Assembly: GCA_031216915.1 (NCBI GenBank)
Contig: CM062297.1
Location: 541,778,971-541,842,970, forward strand
Direction: 5' to 3'
Source of the DNA: Pictodentalium vernedei
Taxonomy: Eukaryota > Mollusca > Scaphopoda > Dentaliida > Dentaliidae
DNA length: 64,000 nucleotides
The notes under the pieces are model-generated. The model was not told where the DNA came from. It saw nothing but the letters and a program-made list of their open reading frames with translations, and ran no database searches. Positions 46,398 to 57,799 of the stretch are shown one piece after another (position 1 is the stretch's first letter; each line of letters starts with the position of its first letter). A program made the translations under genes and the position numbers.

Positions 46398-46809
46398 TCC
46401 ACTGCTTGTCTCGAAAAACCACTACGGAAGCGACAGGACCTGACAAAAGATATGTGTGAAGGCACAATGAAGTCGGGTCGACATGAAACCTCCTCGGATG
46501 ACCTTGGCAAAGAAGGTCATAATGTAGAGGGAGACATGCTGGAACTGCTGCCAACAGAGAGAGGAGCTGATTGATCCACACCCGCTGAGGCAACCAGGGA
46601 GCGATCAGAATGATTCGACAACTGCAGGTTCGTATCTTGACTAGAACCTGAGGCAGAATCGGAACTGGCAGCAAGGCGTAGCCGACAAAACCATTCCAAT
46701 CGATAGACAGAGCATCCATGGCAAAAGCCAGAGGATCTGGACACAGGGACACGATGTGGGGGCGACCCCTGAGATCGCAAAGCGACTGGAACACCACCCA
46801 GTGGAGCAT
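46366..46809 (-). pseudogene. DIRS-2 post-RNase H segment
   Basis: An open frame continues the polyprotein after RNase H: ALSIDWNGFVGYALLPVPIL, KIRTCSCRIILIAPWLPQRV. DIRS elements carry this conserved stretch (DALS-W--YAFPP, ILI-P-W) between RNase H and the recombinase. Its separate role is unknown to me. It overlaps the start of the recombinase frame by about 30 bases. Confidence 0.7.
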
Positions 46810-46833
46810 CCACTCAGTAGAAATGACTCTGCC

Positions 46834-47520
46834 CTATCGGGACAGGGAGTCGGCTAGGATGTTCAGATGACCGGGAATGTGACGACCCACCACTCCGATG
46901 TTGACATCCCGAGCAGGCAGTAGAAGATCCCGTGCCAATTCGTACATGGGAACTGAGTGCGTGCCGCCCTGGTTCCGAATGTAAGCAACCACTGTTGAAT
47001 TGTCGGACAACAGAAGGACTTGGCGATTCGAAAGGTGGGGGATCCACTGCTGGAGAACAAGAACCTCCTTCTGGTTGATGTGAAGAGCTGCTTGATCCTG
47101 GTCCCATGCCCCGTGAAGGGAAAGACCTAGAGGATCCAACGTTGCACCCCATCCGAGATCGCTGGCATCTGCTGTCAAAACATGATCGGACGTGGGTAAG
47201 TCCAACGGAACTCCCTGCATAATCCACTGAACATCCATCCAGGGGAGAAGGTGACAATGAAGAGACTCCGGTAACTGAAGCACCAGATACAGAGGATCGA
47301 CATTCGGCCTCCAAAGACTGAGCAGGAAGTGTTGGAGAGGTCTGACATGCAGCCACCCTAGAAGAATGAGATCCGTCACCGAACCACAGAGACGGAGCAG
47401 CCGGAGAAGACTCCGAGCTGTCGCAGTCGTGGACTGGGAGAGAGTCAGTGCAAAAGCTGAGAGAATCACAGCCCTTGCCCGGGGAACCACCACCGTATTC
47501 AGCTGAGTGCGGAAGTCCAT
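46834..47520 (-). pseudogene. DIRS-2 RNase H and RT connection
   Basis: The best-preserved part of the element. The frame reads LTADASDLGWGATL (first Asp), HINQKEVLVLQQW (Glu), LLLSDNSTVVAYIRNQGG (second Asp) and HIPGHLNILADSLSR (third Asp), so the RNase H acidic set is intact. The N-terminal half (IMQGVPLDLPTSDH and upstream) is the RT-RNase H connection. An alternative Ser-rich frame over the same bases (46814-47533) is a shadow. The enzyme would remove RNA from the RNA:DNA hybrid. Confidence 0.85.
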
Positions 47521-47626
47521 CCCCAGATGACAAAACGACTGAGAAGGGACCAGGACCGACTTCTCCTCATTGACTCTGAACCCTAGCGATGTGAGCAGGC
47601 TTCCAGAAAGGAAGCATTGGAATACC

Positions 47627-48469
47627 TCTGGAGGATATCATCTAGATATGCCGAAGTAGTCACCCTGGAATGTGTGCATTGTAAGGCTAACACATGCGAC
47701 ATCAGTCGGGTAAAGGCCCAAGGAACCAGGTTGAGGCCGAAGGGCATAGCCTTGAACTAGTAAACTCGCCCCAGAAAGCGTACCTGAGATACTTTCATGA
47801 TGTCCGATGAATCGGAACGTGAAAGTAAGCGTCTCGCAGGTCGATGCTGGAAGCGAAAACTCCATGGTGAATGGAGCTGCGAACCGACCTGAAAGTCTCC
47901 ATCATGCTGAACTTAGAAGCAATGATAGACTGGTTCAGGATACTCAGATAACCATCCTTCTTCGGCACCAAGAACAGGCAGGAATAAAATCCCACTGATT
48001 GAATGTTCTTGACGACCTCGATCACCCCCTTTGACAGAATATTGTCTATCTCCATGAGTAAAAGTTCCCAACATGTAACGTCTAAAGGAACTTGTGTTGG
48101 AAGAGGCACTCTCGACAGAGTGGGATGCCACCGGGATATCCGCAGCCCGGACCAAACAACATCTAACACCCAAGGATCGGATGTGATTGTAGCCCAATGG
48201 TCTGTGAATTCTGATATCCTTCCTCCAACCTGGGGCGAATCGAGGTGAGGACCTTCATTTCGAGCCTCGGTGAGGCCTGCAAGAAGAGAAACCACCTCCT
48301 CTACTATATGAAGAATCCTGAGTTTTCCCTCCAGCCTGCCGACAGTTACCCTTACCCTGTGAGTAAGTAGAGGCAGTGGCAGGAGGATCAGCCCTTGGCT
48401 TCGCAGTGGAAGCAGAAGGGCGCTTGTTAGGCTTTGGACGGCCCCTGCCACCAACAGAAGGCTGATCAA
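47627..48469 (-). pseudogene. DIRS-2 reverse transcriptase, frameshifted
   Basis: The upstream frame reads GGRISEFTDHWATITSDPWV, LLMEIDNILSKGVIEVV, GFYSCLFLVPKKDGYLS, FSMMETFRSVRSSIHHG and SIDLRDAYFHVPIH, which holds the first catalytic Asp. A stop and frameshift follow near 47800. The palm then resumes in another frame as MPFGLNLVPWAFTRLM and, at 47637-47648, an intact YLDD box. DIRS RTs are distantly related to Ty3 RTs but use circular intermediates. The key residues survive although the frame does not, suggesting relatively recent inactivation. Confidence 0.85.
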
Positions 48470-48499
48470 GCTGACGAAGCAGCAGCAGATCTATGGAAA

Positions 48500-50104
48500 G
48501 ATGTAGGACGTCATCCCAGACCATCACCACGGAACCATGGTATAGTTGTGGACACACCAAAAAAGCAGATTGAAGAGCAGTGTGCTGCCCCTCAGGAAGG
48601 GAACGGCGTGTGTCCAACACGCGTCCCTGCGAACTAATTCCAAGTTAGCCATGTTACTGGCATACATGTGCATGAGCGCCTTGGAAAGCACACGCAAAGG
48701 AGCATGTATGTCGTAAAACTTATCTGGAGTCAGATTAGCAGCTAATGCAGAGACGTGATCTGAGAGAGAAAGCATACCCAGCATCTCTCTCGATAAGCCA
48801 AACAGAGACTCCAGAGACAACATAGGAAGAATGGCTGACTTGGCCTTGGAGGGCCCGAGGGAGGTGGAGTCCTGATCCAAGACTGTCAAAGTCTGGCAGA
48901 CTGACGGATTGGCGGAATTGTTGGAATGATAACGCACTGGAGGCAAAAAAGTGTCAATCCTGGTGAAGAACAAAGTCTTCATAGCCTTGGAACTCAGCTT
49001 AGAGTCCAAAGCTGTAAATGCTTTAACCACCTGTACTGACTGGCACAGTCGAAGGTGCCCAGAAGTGGGCTGCTCCACAGGCTGTAGGTGCATGCCCGAT
49101 GATCACGGCCTGGCTGACACTGTCGGCTGGTTTGATGGTTTGAGGTCTGGAAGGAACCCAAACACAAAAGTCAAGAGCCGCCCCCAAGTCAAAAGACTGT
49201 TGGCTCTCGACATCAGGTATGTCTGAGTCGGAAAAGGGCCTCCCTAAGCTCACGGCCCATGTCAGCCGGTTCGACGTGGGAACGAACCAGCAAATTGGCT
49301 TCACTCCTGACCCTTTTAACGAGTGAAGGGTCACGATCCTCAAATACACCCAACGTGGGGCGATGGGTGGCAGCCGAAACATCTGAAGGCAAATGCATAT
49401 AGGGGTATGACATACCCCAAGGATCTACAGAGCGGGAACTCAGGAGAGTCGCCGCAGACCTCTGAGGGACATAAGGTCCAGGCTGCACAACTGGCCATGG
49501 GACCAGAGAGCGTGGACGGAAACTCTGCGGAGTTCATAGTGGCCCCACCATGAACATCCGAATCCAATGAGAAAACTGCGGTGCTCGACAGCTGACAGAC
49601 CACAGCAGAGGGTTAGGCCAGCAGCCCCTTCCGAATTCGCCAAGTTGAAGTCAGACAAGGCTGAGGCCGATACCCCAAGTCCACACTACCAGACATCTCT
49701 GCAGACCCCTGCAGGGATAAAACTGCTGTGATCGACGGCTGAGAGGCCATAGCAGAGGGTTCGGTCGGCAGCCCCTTCCGACTTCGACGAGTTGAAGTCA
49801 GGGAATCCTGAGGTCGATACCCCAAGTCCACACTACCAGAGATGCATCTCTGCAGACCCCTGCAGGGATAAGCCGAGGCAGCTGAAACGGTGACCAATGA
49901 CGTTGCAGACGGAACAGCAGTAGCAGCAGATACAATGGGAGCTATTGAAACTGATTGAAAAGGGGAGAGAGCAACTGAGCTTGGCTTCAAAGGAGGAGTC
50001 ACAACCCTAGTGACAGCCTCAGATGTCAACTGGAGAGGGACCATAGTCCTGGAACCAGGCATCTCTTCACCAGGCAACTCAACATCTCCAGCAGTATCCA
50101 CCAC
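48500..50104 (-). pseudogene. DIRS-2 gag-like region
   Basis: The frame at 48524-49093 contains MHLQPVEQPTSGHLRLCQSV, FTRIDTFLPPVRYHSNNS and KFYDIHAPLRVLSKALMHMY, similar to the conserved part of DIRS first ORFs. Upstream (49600-49870) a unit of about 150 bp is repeated; it encodes VDLGYRPQ and SLTSTRRSRKGLP each time. Frame changes occur near 49090 and 49500. The protein presumably packages element RNA; no zinc knuckle is seen. Confidence 0.65.
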
Positions 50105-50255
50105 AGAAAAGACTGCACATCCCTCACGGAGGGGGTATAACTCTCACCAGACGCGGTCGTGTCTGGAGGCCCTGAACGACAGCGTTCTCCCGTGGGAGCG
50201 GGAGGAACGGCCACGAGAACACACCACAAGCTTGGGCAAAAGGCATTGCCCTAAG

Positions 50256-50503
50256 TATTTATTTATTTATTGGTGTTTAAGGTCACATACTTATGCACAA
50301 TGGCTAATCGTGACCGTGACAGTTTTACGGGTGGAGGAAGCCGGAGTACCCGGAGAGAACCACCGAGCAACGGCGAGCAGCTGTCAGCTCTCCAACATTG
50401 TAACTCTGAACTCTGCACTGCAGCAAAGGCAGGGTTAGATTGGTTGAAGACATGTGCACCATCGATGTGCAGTACGCCTCAGTACACAGCGTCACCGTGC
50501 CCC
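50256..50503 (-). mobile_element. SINE with 12-bp target duplication (MetaSINE-like)
   Basis: CATTGCCCTAAG flanks the element perfectly (50244-50255 and 50504-50515). On the minus strand it contains GGTTCTCTCCGGGTACTCCG, a block I associate with the MetaSINE central domain, and ends TATGTGACCTTAAACACCAA followed by an (AATA)n tail. A second diverged copy is at 61455-61625. It interrupts the 5' part of DIRS-2. Confidence 0.8.
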
Positions 50504-50958
50504 CATTGCCCTAAGGAACCTTCCTGGGCATAACAGAGGTGAGAGCAGTAGAAGAAATAGGTGAACTCAACAGATGTAGAAAGTAGAACACCCCAACTAT
50601 GAGAGAAAAGGAAGAAAATAAAGGACTGGCGGGAACACAGCTGAACCCAGATGTCGATAGGGACCTAAAAAACAGACAAGAGGCCCCAGGGGGCCTGAGG
50701 GTGCTCACCTGACATGGTAGTCTAAATATCAAACCCGGGACTTGACTTGAATAAGCTGCATATGCCCCTCCTAAGAAAAGCATATGCCAACTAGATGAAG
50801 CGATTGTGCCCACACAATACAGAGGATTTTCCTTCTATTTTCAGTTCCTGCACTATTACGTCCCAAAATTGAGATAAACACATAAAATACAGATTTTTTT
50901 CCCAAACAAAATATTTTCAGCCTAAATTTTTTTTTTTTTCTTAAAACACATAAAAAAA

Positions 50959-53120
50959 TGAAAGTGTCAATGACACTGTAGCTCAACTTGTCAAGACAAA
51001 GACATGTACATGTATAGTATGTGACACAATGACAAACATCTAGGTAATGACCTGATAACAAAGGTACATATAAAGTATTGTAACGGTCTGTACATAAATA
51101 CTGACCGTTGCCTGTAACAAATGTATAGGTAAAGTATTGTAAAGGTGGGTGACAGTCAGATGCTAAACTAGAAAAAATCTTTGAGTCCCAGAGTGGGTCT
51201 GACTGAACCCCAAAATATTTGTTCTCATAGCACAGTGATAACAAAGGCACCCCAAAACACACTCGTTCCTGTCCCAAGGTGAAAACAAAAGTACTCAAGA
51301 AGTTTTGTGAAGATCAGTTCATAAATACGAGCTGTATAGAACTTGTGACAAAAAACTGATTGGACCTAATTTCGGTACAAAATGGCCACTGGCAGCCATC
51401 TTGAATTTTGGACCGTACCCAGAAACACTCATTCTCATCCCAAGGAGATAACAAAGGTACCCAAGAAGTTTTGTGAAGATCGGTTCATAAATACAGCCTC
51501 TACCCTGAGCCGTATTGACATGTGTGCTTACATTGTGTAAGTAGCACTGAATAAATCAAAGTTCATCTAATTTGCATAATTTCTGCACGAAAAAAAACCC
51601 CTACAATATGTGATGTATTCCATGTTACTAAACATTCATACAAAAATTTATTAAAATCAGAACTTTCATACAGAAGTTCTATACAAAAGACTGATTGCAC
51701 TAATTTTGGTACAAAATGGCTGCTGGTGGCCATCTTGAATTTCGGACCACACCCAAAAACACTCGCTCTTATCCCACGGTGATAACAAAGGTACCCAAGA
51801 AGTTTCGTAAAGATTGGTTCATAAATATGGCCTCTAGTCTGAGCTGTATAGAAGTTGTGTACAAAAAACTGATTAGACCTAATTTCGGTACAAAATGGCC
51901 ACTAGCAGCCATCTTGAATTTTAGACCGCACCCAGAAACACTCGTTCTTGTCCCAAGGTGATAACAAAGGTACCCAAGACATTTCGTGAAGATCAGTTCA
52001 TAAATACAGACTCTAGTCTGAGCCGTATTGACATGTGTACTTACTGTGTGTAAGTCGTGCTGAAAAAATCAAAGTTCATCTAATTTGCATAATTTCTGCA
52101 CGAGAAAAAAACCCGTATTATATGTGATGCATCCCATGGTACTAAACATTCACACAAAAAAATTATTCAAATCAGGGCTTTCATATGGAAGTTCTGTGCA
52201 AAAATCTGATTGCACCTAATTTTGTACAAAATGGCTGCCATCGGCCATCTTGAATTTCGGACCGGACCCCAAAACACTCGTTCTCGTCCCACGGTGATAC
52301 CAAAGGTACCCAAGAAGTTTCGTAAAGATCGGTTCATAAATACGGCCTTTAGCCTGAGCCGTATTGGCATTTGCACTTACAGTGCTGAAAGTAACCCCAA
52401 AAAACATCAAAATTAGTCTAATTTGCACAATTTACGTACGAGAAAAAAACCCGTATTATATGTGATGTATCCCATGGTACTAAACATTCATACAAAAAAT
52501 TATTCAAATCAGAGCTTTCATATGGAAGTTCTGTACAAAAAACAGATTTCTGCATCGTCGGTACAAAATGGCAGCTGGCAGCCATCTTGAATTTCGGACC
52601 GCACCCAAAAACACTCGTTCTCGTCCCATGGTCATAACAAAGGTACCCAAGAAGTTTCGTAAAGATCGGTTCATAAATACGGCCTCTAACCCGAGCCATA
52701 GCAGCTTGGCACTTACAGCTCTGAAAGTAACACTAAATAAATCAAAGTCAGTCTAATTTGCATAATTTACGCACGAGAAAAAAACCCGCATTATATGTGA
52801 TGTATCCCATGGTACTAAACATTTATACAAAACTTTATTCAAATCAGAACTTTCATACAGAAGTTCTGTACAAAAAACTGATTTTTGCAGCATCGGTACA
52901 AAATGGCCACTGGCAGCCATCTTGAATTTCGGACCACACCTAAAAACACTCGTTCCCATCCCAGGGTCATAACAAAGGTACACAAGAAGTTTCGTAAAGA
53001 TCGGTTCATAAATACGACCTCTAGCCCGAGCCATAGCCAATTGTTGATGTACGGACAGACGGACAGATGGACGACGGGCCATGACAATAGCTCAAATTTG
53101 ACTTCGTCAAAGTTGAGCTA
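50959..53120 (+). mobile_element. HINE-B copy 2
   Basis: Starts TGAAAGTGTCAATGACACTG and ends TTCGTCAAAGTTGAGCTA. Core landmark GCCATCTTGAATTT at about 51398, 51730, 51908, 52246, 52584 and 52919; most spacings are about 335 bp. It splits a unit of the AT-rich array: CACATAAAAAA on the left and CAAAAAACTAATTTCCAG on the right rejoin into the normal repeat. Confidence 0.85.
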
Positions 53121-55720
53121 ACAAAAAACTAATTTCCAGATTTTGGTCCAAAATGTCCCACCCAGACCCCAAATTTTCAGTGTAAGCAAAAAAAAATTTT
53201 GTTGTCTTAAAATTTACCAAAACACACAAAAAACAAAAAAAAATTTCCAGATTTTGGTTCAAAATTTTTCAAGTCCCTCCCGGACCCCAAATTTTCTGTG
53301 TAAAAAAAAAAAAATTTTTCTGTCTTAAAATTGACTGAAAAGCATAAAAAACAAAAAAAAAATTCTGGATTTTGGTCCATCTGGACCCCAAATTTTCAGT
53401 GTGAGAAAAAAAAATTATTTTTGTCTTAAAATTGACCGAAACACATAAAAAACAAAAAAATTTTCCAGATTTTGGGTCAAAATTTTTCAAGCCCCACCCA
53501 GACCCCAAATTTTCAGTGTAAAAAAAAAAATTTCTGTCTTAAAATTGACCATAACGCATAAAACACAAAATAAAATTTCCAGATTTTGGTCCAAAAAGTC
53601 CCACCCGGACCCCAAATTTTCAGGGTAAGAAAAAAATAATTATTTTTTGTCTTAAAATTGACCGAAACACATAAAAAACAAAAAAAATTTCCAGATTTTG
53701 GGTCAAAATTTTTCAAGTCCCACACGGACACCAAATTTTCAGTGTAAAAAGAAAAATTTTTTTTTTTGTCTTAAAATTGACTGAAATGCATATAAAACAA
53801 AACAAAAAATTCCAGATTTTGGTTCAAAATTTTTCAAGTCCCACCCAGACCCCAAATTTTCAGTGTAAAAAGAAAAAAAATTTTTTGTCTTAAAATTGAC
53901 CGAAACACATAAAAAACAAAAAAAAATCCCGGATTTTGGTCCAATATTTTCTAAGTTCCACCCGGACTCCAAATTTTCAGGGTAAGAAAAAAATAATTAT
54001 TTTTTGTCTTAAAATTGACCGAAACACATAAAAAACCAAAAAAATTTCCAGATTTTGGGTCAAAATTTTTCAAGTCCCACATGGACACCAAATTTTCAGT
54101 GTAAAAAGAAAAAAAATTTTTTTGTCTTAAAATTGACCGAAACACATATAAAACAAAAAAAAAAATTCCAGATTTTGGTTCAAAATTTTTCAAGTCCCAC
54201 CCCAGTCCCCAAATTTTCAGTGTAAAAAGAAAAAAAATTTTTTGTCTTAAAATTGACCTAAACACATAAAAAACAAAAAAAAATTCCAGATTTTGGTTCA
54301 AAATTTTCTAAGTCCCACCTGGACCCCATATTTTCAGTGTAAAAAAAAATAATTTTTTTTTTGTCTTAAAATTGACCGAAATGCATAAAAAACAAACAAA
54401 AATTTCCAGATTTTGGGTCAAAACTCTCTAAGTCCCACCTGGACCCCAAATATTCAGTGTAAAAAAAATTTTTTTTTGTCTTAAAATTGATCGAAACGCA
54501 TAAAAAACCCCAAAAAAGTATTTGGATTTTGCTCCAAAATTTTTCAAGTCCCACCTGGACCCCAAATTTTCAGTGTAAAAAAAAATAATTTTTTTTTGTC
54601 TTAAAATTGACCAAAATGCATAAAAAACAAACAAAAATTTCCAGATTTTGGGTCAAAACTCTCTAAGTCCCACCTGGACCCCAAATTTTCAGTGTAAAAA
54701 AAATTTTTTTTTTGTCTTAAAATTGATCGAAACGCATAAAAAACCAAAAAAAAGTATTTGGATTTTGGTTCAAAATTTTTCAAGTCCCACCTGGACCCCA
54801 AATTTTCAGTGTAAGAAAAAATAATTTTTTTTTGTCTTAAAATTGACCGAAATGCATAAAAAACAAACAAAAATTTCCAGATTTTGGGTCAAAACTTTCT
54901 AAGTCCCACCCGGACCCCAAATTTTCAGTGTAAAAATAATTCCAGCTTTTGGTTCAAAATTTTTCAAGTCCCACCCAGACCTCAAATTTTCAGTGTAAAA
55001 AAAATTTTTTTTTCTCTTAAAATTGATCGAAACGCATAAAAAACCAAAAAAAAGTATTTGGATTTTGGTCCCAAATTTTTCAAGTCCCACCTGGACCCCA
55101 AATTTTCAGTGTAAAAAAAATAATTTTTTTTGGTCTTAAAATTGACCGAAATGCATAAAAAACAAACAAAAATTTCCAGATTTTGGGTCAAAACTTTCTA
55201 AGTCCCACCCGGACCCCAAATTTTCAGTGTAAAAATAATTCCAGCTTTTGGTTCAAAATTTTTCAAGTCCCACCCAGACCCCAAATTTTCAGGGTAAAAA
55301 GAAAAATTTTTTTTTGTCTTAAAACTGACCGAAATACATAAAAAACAAAAAAAAATTGCAGATTTTGGTTCAAAATTTTCAGTGTATAAAAAATTTTTTT
55401 TTGTCTTAAAATTGACCAAAACGCATAAAAAACAAAAAAAAAGTATTTGGATTTTGGTCCAAAATTTTTCAAGTCCCACCCGGACCCCAAATTTTCAGTG
55501 TAAAAAAAAATTTTTTTTTTTTGTCTTAAAATTGACCGAAACGCATAAAAAACAAACAAAAATTTCCAGATTTTGGGTCACAACTTTCTAAGTCCCACCC
55601 GGACCCCAAATTTTTAGTGTAAAAAAAAAAAAATTTTTTGTCTTAAAATTGACCGAAAAAAAAAATTCCAGATTTTGGTCCAAAATTTTCTAAGTCCAGA
55701 ACGGGGCCCCAAATTTTCAG
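53121..55720. repeat. AT-rich satellite-like array, ~118-bp unit
   Basis: About 22 units carry CCCACCCGGACCCCAAATTT, TCAGTGTAAAA, poly-A, TTTTTTGTCTTAAAATTGAC, CGAAACGCATAAAAAAC and TTCCAGATTTTGG. The A and T runs vary in length between units. Confidence 0.85.
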
Positions 55721-56469
55721 CCTAAATATGAACCCAGGGACTTGGCTTGAACAAACTTGAATCTCACCCCCCCTAAGGATGCTGCTTAGCAAATATCAAA
55801 AGATTCTTATTGGAAGATCTGAAGAAGATTTTTAAAGAATATTCCTCATACTGCATTAATTTAAACATTTGGGATCCCATAGAGAGCCCAAATATGGACC
55901 CAGGGAATGGATTTCAATAAACCTGTGAAACAATCTTCCAAAGATGTTATATGTGAAATTTGAAAGCTTTTGGAGCAGTGGATTGGGAGAAAAGTAGTCT
56001 TACATGTTTTTCCCATTACCCACAGTGTTAAAAAATGCTGACTCGGCACTTTTTCAAAGTCCCCAAAAAGTACCCCATGATAAAACCGATAGCAATTTTT
56101 TTTTACCATTCCATTTGTTGGTCCTAAGGAAGCTTCAAACCAAATAATAATTCTCAGTGCCGTGTAGTTTTGGAGATATGGGCGTTTTAATTTTTTTCTA
56201 TTTTTAGCTCCTGCGGTTCCCATGGGGCAACGTGAAAAAAAATCTGGGCATAAATTAAGTACTTATGACCCAATAAGCCCTCATATCAAATCTGGTTCAA
56301 ATCTGGATCTCTGTTTGGAAAATAGAAACTTTGGGAGAGGCAAAAATTCTTGCCCCTCCCATAACGAAGGCAAATAATGCCCGACAAACTTCTCTTGAAC
56401 AAACTTGATTCTAAACCTCAAAAGAACTCTGTATACCACATATCAAGTCTCTGCTATTGTAATGTATAT

Positions 56470-57710
56470 AAACTATAGTAACTACAAGCCGCAATTGTGG
56501 CCATGTTTGCAACCCGATAAAACATTAAATGTGGATCATTGGTAGAGGATGTCCCAGTCATCAACCATGCAAAGTTTCAAAACATTTGGCCCTGTGGTTT
56601 CAGAGGAGAAGATTTTTCAAAATCCACCAATCAGAATCAAAGAATGCCACTGGCGGCCATGTTTTCAAACCCATGGGATCAAAATGAGGATCCTTGGTAG
56701 AGAACCTCCCATAGACTATCTCTGCCAGGTTTGGTTCATGGCGGCTCAGTAGTTCCAGAGAAGATGATGAAAATGTGATTTCTCATAGGGTTTCTATAGT
56801 AACTATAGCTGCAATTGCGGCCATGTTTGTGACCCGGTCAACATTACATGAGATCGTTGATAGAGGGGATCCTAGTCATCATTTATGTGAAATTTCAAAA
56901 TATTTGGCCTGGCAGTTTCAGAGGAGAAGAGTTTTGTAAATCCACCAACCAGAATCAAAGAATGCCTCTGGCAGCCATGTTTTTCAACCCACAGGAACAA
57001 AATGAGGAACATGTGTAGACGACCTCCCATAGACCATTCCAAGTTTGGTTCACATCGGCTCAGCAGTTCCAGAGAAAATGATGAAAATGTGATTTCCCAT
57101 AGGGTTTCTATAGTAACTATAAGCCGCAACTGAAGCCATGTTTGCAACCCGATCAACATTAAATGAGGATCGTTGGTAGAGGGGTCCCAATCATCAACCA
57201 TACAAAGTTTCTAAACATTTGGACCTGTGGTTTCAGAGGAGAAGATTTTTCAAAATCCACCAATCAGAATCAAAGAATGCCACTGACGACCATGTTTTCA
57301 AACCCATGGGATCAAAATGAGGATGCTTTGTAGAGAACCTCCCATAGACTATCTCTTCTAGGTTTGGTTCATGTCGGCTCAGTAGTTCCAGAGAAGATGA
57401 TGAAAATGTGATTTCTCATAGGGTTTCTATAGTAACTATAAGCTGCAATTGTGGCCATGTTTGTGACCTGATCAACATTACATGAAGATCGTTGGTAGAG
57501 GGGATCCCAGTCATCATTTATGTGAAATTTCAAAATATTTGGCCTGGCAGTTTCAGAGGAGAAGATTTTTGTAAATCCACCAACCAGAATCAAAGAATGC
57601 CTCTGGAAGCCATGTTTTTCATCCGACGGGAACAAAATGAGGATCGTTTGGAGTGGACCTCCCATAAACCATTCCTGCCAATTTGGGTTCACACTGGCTC
57701 AGCAGTTACA

Positions 57711-57740
<30 letters not shown>
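56470..57740. repeat. dimeric ~315-bp array
   Basis: GGGTTTCTATAGTAACTATA recurs at 56787, 57103 and 57417 (spacing 316 and 314). Each unit has two related halves: GGCCATGTTTTCAAACCCAT ... CAGAGAAGATGATG, and GGCCATGTTTGTGACC ... CAGAGGAGAAGA. Confidence 0.8.
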
Positions 57741-57741
<1 letters not shown>

Positions 57742-57799
57742 GACGCCAGACGTCAAGTGATGAGAAAAGCTCACATGGCCTTTTAGGCCAGGTGAGCTA

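Larger units (their letters stand above)
44800..50675 (-). mobile_element. DIRS-like retrotransposon 2, right end missing
   Basis: Minus-strand order is gag-like (48500-50104), RT (47630-48250), RNase H (46834-47160), post-RNase H (46366-46809) and tyrosine recombinase (45400-46397). The left end (about 44800-44853) is matched in reverse by 45163-45220, directly followed by 45221-45255, a sequence that should mirror the right end. No such right end precedes HINE-C copy 3 at 50676, so the element is 5'-truncated or continues beyond that insertion. Frameshifts break RT and recombinase. A SINE is inserted at 50256. Confidence 0.85.
50676..57799 (+). mobile_element. HINE-C copy 3, composite 7.1 kb
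   Basis: 5' end ACAAGAGGCCCCAGGGGGCC followed by GCTCACCTGAC; 3' end AGCTCACATGGCCTTTTAGG + CCAGGTGAGCTA at 57799. Between them are an AT-rich ~118-bp array (50870-50958 and 53121-55720, split by HINE-B copy 2), two ordinary HINE-C core units (55720-56010), the HINE-C 3' block with TGCTGACTCGGCA (56036-56048), and a ~315-bp dimeric array (56470-57720). Long minus-strand frames over the AT-rich array are translated repeat. Confidence 0.8.

Noticed and set aside
46814-47533. 239-codon Ser-rich minus-strand frame
   Set aside because: Shadow of the DIRS-2 RNase H frame, which has all catalytic motifs in the alternative phase.
53269-55559. Many overlapping minus-strand frames encoding a repeated FYAFRSILRQKK-type peptide
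   Set aside because: They follow the AT-rich ~118-bp array exactly, start and stop at run-length changes and match no protein; they are translated satellite.
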